11,468 nt of DNA, from assembly GCA_041485125.1 (NCBI GenBank), contig JBGPIT010000138.1, positions 1 to 11,468 of the forward strand, given 5' to 3'. Shown here piece by piece: positions 1-6,226 of the stretch. Both the position numbers and the translations under genes were made by a program. This DNA is from JBGPIT01 sp041485125. GTDB lineage: Bacteria > Desulfobacterota > Binatia > UTPRO1. The notes beneath the pieces are model-generated. The model was not told where the DNA came from. It searched no databases and was given only the letters and a program-made list of their open reading frames with translations. The number at the start of each line of letters is the position of its first letter. The first letter of the stretch is position 1.

Positions 1-1454
1 GTGCCGGTAATGGGACCCTTGACCTCGCTGGTCACGCACACCGGGATGCCGCCTGCCGAGATCGGCAACGGCGCGCCGAAGAAGAAGGAGCACGGTCCGG
101 TCGCGCCGGCGTTGGTGCAGTCGGCGTTGGTCGTGCACTGGATCCAGGTCTTGTCCACGCACCGGTGGTTGTCGAAGACGGCGTTGGTGCCGGCGTTGGC
201 GATCGGTCCGTTCAGGTTGCACTCGCCGCACGGATGGTTGGCGTTGTCACAACCCGAGACCGCGAGCGTCAGCCGCACCAACGACGGGATCGAGAAGTCG
301 TTCGCGATCCCCGTCCAGCCGGTGTCGAGATCGGCGTTGGGACCGCTGAACGTCATTTGCAGCGTGGTTGGGCACGCGCCCGTCGGCGTCACGTCGACGC
401 AGGTGTTGCACGCCGCCGGATAGGTGCCGAACGCCGGCACCGTCGCGCGGTCGATGCAGTCGACCTTGAACTCGGTCACGCAATCGACGCACAGGATCAG
501 CTCGCGCAGCGAGTCGATCACGTTCGGCGCGCCGTCGACGTCGTCGAGGGTGGCGCAATTCGTTCCCGGCGCGAACGGCAGGGTGACCGCCGGACACTGC
601 GTGCCGAAGCCGATCTGCGACGGCGTGAGATCGTCGCTGCCGCCCGAGCCCGTCACCGAGCCGACGGTCGCGTCACACCCCCCGTCGGCTCCTCCGCAGG
701 CCTTGCAAATGGTCGCGATCTTCTTGGCTTCGGCCTTGTCGATCGCCTGCTGCGTCTTGCCCGTCGTATCGGCTGCCGGACAAGTCCCGGTGAGCTTGTT
801 GGCGTTCACCGCCGCCCAGCACTTGCCGAGGATCTTGGACTTCGCGAGCAGGAAGGCAGTGGTCGCCTTGCTGATCGCGATCTGGCACTTGTTGATCGCC
901 GACCCGGTCCCGAACTGGCCGGGCGCGAGATCGTTGGAGTAGACGTCCATCGCTTGGTCGACCGCCTTCTCGTTCATGCAGACGAGGCAGTCGGTGATGC
1001 CGAGCCCGTTGGAGTTGACGCCGCCGCAGTCGAGGATCACATTGTCGCAGCCCTTGGCTTCGAGGTCGGGGCAGCCGCCGTTCAGATGCCAGCCGATACT
1101 GGCGAGATCGATGTCGTCGGGGGTACCGCAGATCTTGTCGTGTCCCCCACAGGCAGACTCGACCTTCGCCTTGAAACCGCTCTCGGCTTTGGCGATCGTC
1201 GCGGCCGTCTTGCCCTGAGCATCGTTGCACCGCCCGCCGACCGGCGACGTGATCCCGCTCGACGGTCCCTTGGCGATGAGCGTCGCCTCGCACTTTTGGA
1301 GCGCCTTCGCTTTGGCGGCGACGAACTTGCCGGACTCCTTGATGATCGTGCCGCGACACTTCTCCGCGGCGGTCACCGCGTGCGCGCCGCTGGCGAGCGC
1401 GATCAGCCCGAGCGTGACAGCTGCTGAAGCCAGAACATGCGGTATCGTTCTCAT
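1..1454 (-). CDS. Secreted Cys-rich protein with duplicated module (3' end off window)
   Basis: At least 484 residues are visible; the C-terminus lies beyond the left edge. ATG at 1454 follows a strong AAGGAGGG site. Residues 1-26 are a signal peptide (hydrophobic core, AHA cleavage site), so the product is exported. Two related modules follow, at about 31-170 and 188-335. Each opens with Cys, 21 residues, Cys (C33/C55 and C190/C212), built on a pattern C-x3-I-x-K, F-x2-AK-x-K, L-x-KC. Each continues with GKT-x3-I-x-K-A-E, an ACGG or CGG turn, IG-x-CP and a C-x-x-C near the end. The region from 361 on contains an LDTGWTG motif, Cys pairs, an NGPI-x-NAG segment and a GPCSFFFG stretch. The many paired cysteines suggest disulfides in the periplasm or outside the cell. 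I do not know a function. The general style resembles exported Cys-rich proteins I associate with Binatia-type genomes. It is divergent from the operon. Confidence 0.85.
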   Translation of the reverse strand, partial: MRTIPHVLASAAVTLGLIALASGAHAVTAAEKCRGTIIKESGKFVAAKAKALQKCEATLIAKGPSSGITSPVGGRCNDAQGKTAATIAKAESGFKAKVESACGGHDKICGTPDDIDLASIGWHLNGGCPDLEAKGCDNVILDCGGVNSNGLGITDCLVCMNEKAVDQAMDVYSNDLAPGQFGTGSAINKCQIAISKATTAFLLAKSKILGKCWAAVNANKLTGTCPAADTTGKTQQAIDKAEAKKIATICKACGGADGGCDATVGSVTGSGGSDDLTPSQIGFGTQCPAVTLPFAPGTNCATLDDVDGAPNVIDSLRELILCVDCVTEFKVDCIDRATVPAFGTYPAACNTCVDVTPTGACPTTLQMTFSGPNADLDTGWTGIANDFSIPSLVRLTLAVSGCDNANHPCGECNLNGPIANAGTNAVFDNHRCVDKTWIQCTTNADCTNAGATGPCSFFFGAPLPISAGGIPVCVTSEVKGPITG

Positions 1455-1461
1455 GGCTTTT

Positions 1462-1469
1462 CCCTCCTT
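1462..1469 (-). promoter_or_regulatory. Ribosome binding site of the Cys-rich gene
   Basis: AAGGAGGG on the minus strand, 7 nt before the ATG at 1454. It fixes that start, in a different frame from other minus-strand open frames here. Confidence 0.8.
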
Positions 1470-1592
1470 GGGGACTGTCCCACGGCACTCACGGGCCTTG
1501 AAATCGTGTCGGAAACGTCTCCTTCGTGCTCCGCTCACATGCGCGCACTGACGGCACCGGGGATCCACGTCCCCGCCGCGCACCGGATCGAG

Positions 1593-1607
1593 CGTCACGA
1601 AGTGACG
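1593..1607. promoter_or_regulatory. 15-bp inverted repeat, possible operator
   Basis: CGTCAC-GAA-GTGACG, perfect 6-bp arms around a 3-nt centre, in the divergent spacer between the Cys-rich gene and the regulator. It lies just downstream of a possible minus-strand promoter (-35 TTGACT at 1642-1637, -10 like TACGCT at 1618-1613, 18-nt spacer), so it would cover the start of that transcript. No match to a known operator is claimed. Confidence 0.35.
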
Positions 1608-1612
1608 GCGCG

Positions 1613-1642
1613 AGCGTAGGTCAGTGCTGACAAAAGAGTCAA
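1613..1642 (-). promoter_or_regulatory. Possible promoter of the Cys-rich gene
   Basis: On the minus strand TTGACT (1642-1637) is separated by 18 nt from TACGCT (1618-1613), a fair sigma-70-type -35 and a weak -10. The spacer holds a small dyad, GTCAG-TG-CTGAC (1620-1631). The leader to the ATG at 1454 would be about 150 nt. This is read by eye only. Confidence 0.3.
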
Positions 1643-1711
1643 TGAAAAAACGCGCCGGAGAGCCGATATCGCACCCGCTTGGGGAGCGCCCGCGTGTGTG
1701 GACACGGGAAT

Positions 1712-1725
1712 TGAAACATGTTTCA
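1712..1725. promoter_or_regulatory. KstR-type operator palindrome
   Basis: TGAAACATGTTTCA is a perfect 14-bp palindrome. It agrees at all eight fixed positions with TnnAACnnGTTnnA, the operator motif described for KstR, the cholesterol-catabolism repressor of mycobacteria and rhodococci. It sits 10 nt upstream of the favoured start (1736) of a KstR-like TetR gene, or over the alternative start at 1718. It is well placed for autoregulation and for control of the whole downstream operon. The palindrome is seen directly; that this protein binds it is inferred. Confidence 0.7.
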
Positions 1726-1735
1726 CTCTTGCGTC

Positions 1736-2389
1736 ATGCTGGCGCGCGCCCGCTTCGAGCCGACCGATCTTCGCGCCGCGCGGCGCGCCCCCGTCGCTCG
1801 GCTGGCGGCGAGCCAGCTGAGCCGCGTACGGCGCATCGTCGATGCCGCAGTCCGGCTCGCCGACGAGGGCGGATTCGAAGGTGTCCGCCTGCGCGACGTC
1901 GCCGACGCCTCCGAGGTCGCCCTCGGGACCCTCTATAAGTATTTCCACAGCAAAGAGGACATCCTCCTCTTCGCGCTCACCGAGGAGGTCGAGCGGCTCG
2001 AGGCGGCGATGACCGAGAGCCCGCCGACCGGCGGGACGCCGCTTGCCCGCGTGACGCAATTCTTCGAGCGCGCCACCCGCTCGCTCACGCGCCGCCCGCA
2101 GTTCGCGCGCGCCGTCCTACGCTCGCTCGCCTGCGGCACCTCCGAGACCCTGGTCCGGGTATCGCGCTTCCATTGCCGCATGACCCGGCTCATCGTCGCG
2201 TCGCTCCATGGCGCGCCGCCCGACTCCCGCACGCCGCTCGGCCCGGAGCGCGACGTCGCCTTCATTCTGCAAAACGTCTGGTTCGCATCACTGATCGGCT
2301 GGGCCGGCGGACTTCATCAGGCGCGGGTCGTGTCGCAGCGCGTCCGCACCGCCGCCGCGTTGATGCGCATCCCCGACGAGGAGGACTGA
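1736..2389 (+). CDS. TetR-family repressor, KstR-like
   Basis: Predicted DNA-binding repressor of 217 residues, close to the usual TetR length. The N-terminal helix-turn-helix spans about residues 32-77, with the core VALGTLYKYFHSKEDIL. KstR has a closely similar stretch (GTLYRYF and SK at the same places). The C-terminal ligand domain (about 100-210) ends with an N-VWFASLIGW segment, also recalling KstR, which senses a CoA thioester of a cholesterol metabolite. The start at ATG 1736 is preferred over ATG 1718: the six extra codons are AT-richer than the rest, and 1718 lies inside the operator palindrome. Neither start has a clear Shine-Dalgarno. The next gene begins 1 nt after the stop, so the regulator heads the operon and probably represses itself and its neighbours. 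The ligand could be another CoA ester; the family assignment is firmer than the specificity. Confidence 0.88.
   Translation: MLARARFEPTDLRAARRAPVARLAASQLSRVRRIVDAAVRLADEGGFEGVRLRDVADASEVALGTLYKYFHSKEDILLFALTEEVERLEAAMTESPPTGGTPLARVTQFFERATRSLTRRPQFARAVLRSLACGTSETLVRVSRFHCRMTRLIVASLHGAPPDSRTPLGPERDVAFILQNVWFASLIGWAGGLHQARVVSQRVRTAAALMRIPDEED
2378..2385 (+). promoter_or_regulatory. Ribosome binding site of the Rieske oxygenase gene
   Basis: GAGGAGGA lies inside the last codons of the regulator gene, 5 nt before ATG 2391. It supports coupled translation of the two genes and fixes the oxygenase start. Confidence 0.75.
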
Positions 2390-2390
2390 G

Positions 2391-3386
2391 ATGTCGCGGT
2401 TCCCCTTCGCGCCGTTCCCGAACAGCTGGTTCCAGGTCGCCTACGCCGACGAGCTGGCGACGGGCGCCGTGCTACCGCTGCGCTACTTCGGCCGCGAGCT
2501 GGTGGCGTTCCGTGGCGAGGACGGGACACCGCACGTCCTCGACGCCTACTGCGCGCATCTCGGCGCGCATCTCGGCGTCGGCGGCACCGTCGTCGGCAGC
2601 GCGATCCGCTGCCCGTTCCACTCCTGGTGCTTCGACGGCAGCGGCACCTGCATCGAGGTGCCGTACGCGAAGAAGATCCCGCCGAAGGCCCGCATCCGCA
2701 GCTGGCCGGTCGTCGAGCGGAACGGTCTCTTGATGGTCTACCACGACGTCGAGGACCGGCCGCCCGCCTTCGAGCTGCCGGTGCTTTCCGAGTACGGCGA
2801 CGAGGCGTGGAGCGAGTACAAGCGCCTGCGCTGGCGCATCCGGTCGCACAACCAGGATATGGCGGAGAACGCCGTCGACCGCGCCCATTTCCGCTACGTC
2901 CACAAGACCGTCGACGTGCCGGAGTCGAAGGCCGAGATCGACGGCGCGATCCTGCGCGTCGTGTCGCGCGCCAAGATGACCACCCCGCGCGGCGACATCG
3001 ACGGCGAGATCGCGTCGACGTCGTACGGCTTCGGCTTCGCGACCACGCGCTTCCGCGGCATCGTCGAGACGCTGCTGGTCGCGTCGGTGACGCCGATCGA
3101 CGTCGAGGACCTCGACGTGCGTTTCTCGTTCACGGTGAAAAAGCTCGGCAATGCCGACGTCGATCGCGGCGTCGGCAAGGCCTTGATCGCCGACATCACG
3201 AAGCAGATGGGCGAGGACAAGCCGATCTGGGAGAACAAAGTCTATCTGCCGCGTCCCGCGCTCTGCGACGGCGACGGGCCGATCGCGCTTTTCCGGCGTT
3301 GGGCGCAGCAGTTCTACGGCTCGTCCGCGCAGGCGGGTGCGCCCGTCCCGAACGGTCACGACCGCGCCGCCGGTGCGCCGGCGTGA
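2391..3386 (+). CDS. Rieske non-heme iron oxygenase, KshA-like
   Basis: Oxygenase subunit of 331 residues. The Rieske [2Fe-2S] ligands are C54-x-H56 and C74-x2-H77. The mononuclear iron site is N160-x2-D163-x2-H166-x4-H171, with D276 in a GEDKPIWENK segment as the likely third ligand. The C-terminal stretch with LC-DGDGPI and RRW-QQFY is much like that of KshA, the 3-ketosteroid 9-alpha-hydroxylase oxygenase of steroid-degrading actinobacteria, which opens ring B using electrons from the reductase KshB. The family also includes sterol C7-desaturases of the DAF-36/Neverland type, so hydroxylation and desaturation are both possible. The last 20 or so residues are Ala/Pro-rich and probably disordered. 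No reductase is encoded nearby. The stop overlaps the next start (GTGA). A steroid substrate is inferred from the regulator and neighbours. Confidence 0.9.
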   Translation: MSRFPFAPFPNSWFQVAYADELATGAVLPLRYFGRELVAFRGEDGTPHVLDAYCAHLGAHLGVGGTVVGSAIRCPFHSWCFDGSGTCIEVPYAKKIPPKARIRSWPVVERNGLLMVYHDVEDRPPAFELPVLSEYGDEAWSEYKRLRWRIRSHNQDMAENAVDRAHFRYVHKTVDVPESKAEIDGAILRVVSRAKMTTPRGDIDGEIASTSYGFGFATTRFRGIVETLLVASVTPIDVEDLDVRFSFTVKKLGNADVDRGVGKALIADITKQMGEDKPIWENKVYLPRPALCDGDGPIALFRRWAQQFYGSSAQAGAPVPNGHDRAAGAPA

Positions 3387-4192
3387 TCCGCGCGATCGAC
3401 ACCTTCGTCAACGTCAACATGGGCGCGCTCGGGCGTCCCGACTACCTGGTGCGGGTCGCGGAAGACTACTTCAAGCGTCCCGACGCGATCTTCAAGAGCT
3501 ACACGGTGAGCGAGCTCACCGACGTGATGGATCAGGCCGGCATCGCCAAGGCCGTCGTCACCTGCAACGCGGAAAATCCGTCACCGGACGTGCTGGCGTT
3601 TCCGAAGGCCGATCCCGAGCGTTTCGTGCTCAGCGCCTTCGTCGATCCGCGCCGCGGCATGCCGGCGCTCCGCGAGCTCGCGGCGCTCGCGAAGAACGAG
3701 CCCGTCGTCCTCGCGCGCACGACTCCCTTCATGATCGGCGGCATCGCGCCGAACGAGGCCTGCTACTACCCGCTCTACGCGAAGTGCATCGAGCTCGACC
3801 TGCCGTGCGCGGTGAACACCGGCTTGCCCGGCCCGCCGGTCCCCGGGAAATGCCAGGATCCATTGCACCTCGACGAGGTCTGCTTCTTCTTCCCCGAGCT
3901 GGTGCTGGTCATGGCGCACGGCGCCGACCCGTGGTGGGACGTCGCGATCCGCCTGATGATCAAGTACCGCAACCTCTATCTACAGACCTCGGCCTACGCG
4001 CCCAAGTATTTCCCGCCCTCGCTGGTGCAGTTCATGAACACCCGCGGTCAGGACAAGATCCTCTTCGCGACCGACTTCCCGGTACTCCAATTCGACCGCT
4101 GCATCCGCGAGGCCCAAGCGCTCGACCTGCGCGAAGGCGTGCTCGACAAGTTCCTCTACGGCAACGCCGCCCGCGTCCTGCTCCGCCACTGA
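3383..4192 (+). CDS. Amidohydrolase-2-fold protein with altered metal site
   Basis: 269 residues of the amidohydrolase_2 (TIM-barrel, PF04909-type) family. The start is GTG 3383, which overlaps the oxygenase stop as GTGA; the open frame extends further upstream only because it lies opposite the oxygenase frame. Conserved late-barrel motifs are present: MAHGADPWW (H179) and FATDFP (D231), the latter the usual catalytic Asp. The N-terminal D-x-H-x-H metal motif reads D6-T-F-V-N10, and the central His of an IHTG-type strand is Asn (N145 in VNTG). Two or three of the usual metal ligands are therefore missing. It may use one metal, none, or act as a lyase or decarboxylase rather than a hydrolase. 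Its place between a ring oxygenase and side-chain genes suggests a role in the same pathway, but I cannot assign the reaction. Confidence 0.85.
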   Translation: MIRAIDTFVNVNMGALGRPDYLVRVAEDYFKRPDAIFKSYTVSELTDVMDQAGIAKAVVTCNAENPSPDVLAFPKADPERFVLSAFVDPRRGMPALRELAALAKNEPVVLARTTPFMIGGIAPNEACYYPLYAKCIELDLPCAVNTGLPGPPVPGKCQDPLHLDEVCFFFPELVLVMAHGADPWWDVAIRLMIKYRNLYLQTSAYAPKYFPPSLVQFMNTRGQDKILFATDFPVLQFDRCIREAQALDLREGVLDKFLYGNAARVLLRH

Positions 4193-4196
4193 GCTC

Positions 4197-4649
4197 ATGG
4201 CCGCTCCGGACCACGATCTCCTGATCGCCGCGCACGTCCTCGAGTACCCGTACCGGCGCTCGGTCGGTCCGGTGATCGGCCGTTTCTTCGCCGCCCTGAA
4301 GGAGCAGCGCTTCGAGGGCATCCGGATGCGCGACGGCCGCGTGCTCGTACCGCCGCTCGAGTACGATCCCGAGAGCGGCGAGTCGCTCGAGGAATTCGTT
4401 CCGGTCGGACCGGGCGGCGTGGTGACGACGTGGGCGTGGGTCGAGTCGCCGCGTCCGAAGCATCCATTGCAGCATCCCTTTGCGTGGGCGCTCATCCGTC
4501 TCGACGGCGCCGATACCGCGATGCTGCACACCGTCGACGCCGGCAGCATGGCGAAGATGCGAACCGGCATGCGCGTGCGGCCGCGCTGGCGCGCCGAGCC
4601 CGAGGGCGACATCCACGACGTCGAGTGCTTCGAGCCGGAGGAGCGGTGA
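4197..4649 (+). CDS. OB-fold DUF35 protein lacking the zinc ribbon cysteines
   Basis: 150 residues. The layout is that of DUF35 proteins: an N-terminal helix (about 23-36), a rubredoxin-like knuckle, then an OB-fold (about 70-135) with the typical FAWALIRLDGADTAMLHTVD strand pair. The knuckle keeps its shape, including a PP turn and a DPESG loop where CPxCG is normal, but all four cysteines are gone (FEGI at 39-42, D57 and S60). DUF35 partners bind SCP2/Ltp-type thiolase-fold enzymes; in the cholesterol pathway ChsH2 pairs with Ltp2 in a retro-aldolase. ATG 4197 lies 4 nt after the amidohydrolase stop, and the stop overlaps the next gene's GTG. As I recall it, Rv3521 of M. tuberculosis is about 300 residues, as long as this protein plus the next one. 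Confidence 0.82.
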   Translation: MAAPDHDLLIAAHVLEYPYRRSVGPVIGRFFAALKEQRFEGIRMRDGRVLVPPLEYDPESGESLEEFVPVGPGGVVTTWAWVESPRPKHPLQHPFAWALIRLDGADTAMLHTVDAGSMAKMRTGMRVRPRWRAEPEGDIHDVECFEPEER

Positions 4650-5134
4650 GCGATCCCGTCCAAAGCATCAACACCCCGATTCGCCTCGACTACACCTACA
4701 CCGCCGGCCGGGCGACGACGCGTTTCCTGCGCGGCATGGCCGCAGGCCGCATCCTCGGCCAGCGCTGCCCGCTCTGTCGCAAGGTCTACGTGCCGCCGCG
4801 CGGCGCGTGTCCGACCTGTGGCGTTCCGACGGACCAAGAGGTCGAGGTGAACGGCAAGGGCACGGTCACGACCTTCTGCATCGTGCGCATCCCGTCGGAC
4901 AGCCTGTCGGTCGCGCCGCCCTTCGTCTGCGCGCACATCATCCTCGACGGCGCCGACCTGCCCTTCTTCGCGCTCATACAAGAGTGCGCCTTCGACGCGG
5001 TCCGCATGGGCATGCGCGTAGAGGCGGTGTGGGCGCCGCCCGCGGAGCGCGGGCCGACCTTCGAGAGCATCCGCTACTTCCGTCCGATCGACGAGCCGGA
5101 CGCATCCTTCGAGTCCTATCGTGCGCATCTCTGA
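4646..5134 (+). CDS. OB-fold DUF35 protein with intact zinc ribbon
   Basis: 162 residues starting at GTG 4646, overlapping the previous stop as GTGA; GGAGGAG at 4637-4643 is the nearest ribosome site. The zinc ribbon is complete: C41-x2-C44 and C55-P-T-C58, with a YVPPR turn between. The OB-fold follows from about 67 to 130 (GKGTVTTFCIV and a FVCAHIILDGAD strand). Zinc-bearing DUF35 subunits are known to complex with SCP2/Ltp thiolase-fold enzymes in steroid side-chain cleavage, and two such genes follow directly. With the zinc-less gene upstream it likely forms a hetero-pair. The open frame also continues upstream inside the previous gene, but that part does not look like protein from this family. 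Confidence 0.88.
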   Translation: MSDPVQSINTPIRLDYTYTAGRATTRFLRGMAAGRILGQRCPLCRKVYVPPRGACPTCGVPTDQEVEVNGKGTVTTFCIVRIPSDSLSVAPPFVCAHIILDGADLPFFALIQECAFDAVRMGMRVEAVWAPPAERGPTFESIRYFRPIDEPDASFESYRAHL

Positions 5135-5139
5135 CGGTG

Positions 5140-5154
5140 CCGGGGCGGCCCCGG
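5140..5154 (+). repeat. GC hairpin between the DUF35 and thiolase genes
   Basis: CCGGGG-CGG-CCCCGG, a perfect 6-bp stem with a 3-nt loop, in the only sizeable gap (32 nt) inside the operon. There is no run of T after it, so it does not look like an intrinsic terminator. It could slow transcription or set relative expression of the two halves. Confidence 0.5.
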
Positions 5155-5166
5155 AGCGGCCATTTG

Positions 5167-6222
5167 ATGCGTGACGTCGCCGTCGTCGCCTTCGCGCAGA
5201 CCACCAGCGTGCGGCGTGAGCAGGAGCTCAACGACGTCGAGATGGTGATGCCGGTCGTCCGCCAAGCGCTGGCGCAGGCGGGTGTGCGCAAGGAGGACAT
5301 CGGCTTCACCGTCTCCGGCAGCTGCGACTATCTCGCCGGCCAGCCGTTCTCGTTCGTGACCGCGCTCGATGCCGTCGGGGCCTGGCCGCCGATCGTCGAG
5401 TCGCACGTCGAGATGGACGGCGCGTGGGCGCTCTACGAGGCATGGGTGAAGCTCCAGACCGGCGAGGCCGACACCGCCCTCGTCTACGCCTTCGGCAAGT
5501 CGTCGATGGGTGACCTTCGGGACGTCCTCACCCTGCAGCTCGATCCGTACTACGTGGCGCCGCTCTGGCCCGACGCGGTCTCCCTTGCCGCCCTGCAAGC
5601 GCGCGCCTTCCTCGACGCGACCGGCCGCAGCGAGCGCGACCTCGCAGCCGTCGCCGCGCGCAGCCGGCGCGACGCGCAGAAGAACCGGCACGCGCAGGTC
5701 GCCGGTGACTTCGACGTCGAGGCGCTGATGGCCGCGCCCTATCTCGTCGCCCCGCTCCGCATGCACGACTGCCCGCCGATCTCCGACGGCGCCGCCGCCG
5801 TGATCCTCGCCGCCGGCGACCAGGCGCGGCGCATGAGCCGGCGTCCGGCGTGGATCCGCGGCATCGACCATCGCGTCGAGCCGCACGCACTCGGCGTGCG
5901 CGACCTCGCGAGATCGCCGTCGACCGCGACCGCCGGCGAACGCGCCGGTGTCGGTCGCAAGAAAGTCGACGTCGCCGAGCTGCACGCGCCCTTCACCCAT
6001 CAGGAATTGATCTTGCGCGCCGCCCTCGGGCTCGCCGACGACGTGCGCGTCAATCCGTCCGGCGGTGCGCTCGCCGCGAACCCCATGATGGTGGCGGGTC
6101 TGATCCGCATCGGTGAGGCCGCCCGCGTCATCATCGACGGCGACGCGCACCGCACCGTCGGCCACGCGACGTCGGGTCCGTGCCTGCAGCAGAACCTCGT
6201 CTGCGTCCTCGAGGCGGAGTGA
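5167..6222 (+). CDS. Thiolase-fold acyl-CoA enzyme, Ltp4-like, no nucleophile Cys
   Basis: 351 residues of the SCP2/lipid-transfer thiolase clade, short as in Ltp4 (about 354 residues as I recall). The thiolase nucleophile loop reads HVEMDGAWAL (80-89), so the Cys position is occupied by Glu82 or its neighbours. The usual GHP histidine is replaced in NPSGGALAANPM (296-307, Asn at 305). Other clade marks remain: HDCPPISDGAA (200-210) and a C-terminal GHATSGPCLQQN (332-343). It therefore should not do Claisen thiolysis. Ltp2, a related enzyme, is a retro-aldolase that works with a DUF35 partner. Start at ATG 5167; the ribosome site is weak. ltp4 and ltp3 are adjacent in mycobacteria, and the same pair order appears here. 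Cytosolic; the substrate is probably a beta-hydroxyacyl-CoA side chain. Confidence 0.88.
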   Translation: MRDVAVVAFAQTTSVRREQELNDVEMVMPVVRQALAQAGVRKEDIGFTVSGSCDYLAGQPFSFVTALDAVGAWPPIVESHVEMDGAWALYEAWVKLQTGEADTALVYAFGKSSMGDLRDVLTLQLDPYYVAPLWPDAVSLAALQARAFLDATGRSERDLAAVAARSRRDAQKNRHAQVAGDFDVEALMAAPYLVAPLRMHDCPPISDGAAAVILAAGDQARRMSRRPAWIRGIDHRVEPHALGVRDLARSPSTATAGERAGVGRKKVDVAELHAPFTHQELILRAALGLADDVRVNPSGGALAANPMMVAGLIRIGEAARVIIDGDAHRTVGHATSGPCLQQNLVCVLEAE

Positions 6223-6226
6223 TCCG

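Noticed and set aside
165..1427. A 420-codon plus-strand open frame opposite the Cys-rich gene
   Set aside because: Composition is Arg/Asp/Ala-rich with no family motif, typical of antisense frames in GC-rich DNA. The minus-strand frame has a signal peptide, a strong ribosome site and repeated modules.
673..1488. A minus-strand frame over the same region (271 codons)
   Set aside because: It is a shifted frame of the real gene with Arg-rich low-complexity text; the AAGGAGGG site and signal peptide support the frame that starts at 1454.
2425..2437. A second KstR-type site (GAAC-AGCTG-GTTC) at the start of the oxygenase gene
   Set aside because: The half sites are 5 nt apart rather than 2, and it lies in coding sequence with no other support.
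3980..5128. A long minus-strand open frame across the amidohydrolase and DUF35 genes
   Set aside because: No recognisable motif and heavy Arg/Ala content; the plus-strand genes here have complete family motifs and coupled starts.
5140..5154. Intrinsic terminator inside the operon
   Set aside because: The hairpin has no T-run and the following thiolase-fold gene belongs to the same pathway, so it is kept only as a hairpin.
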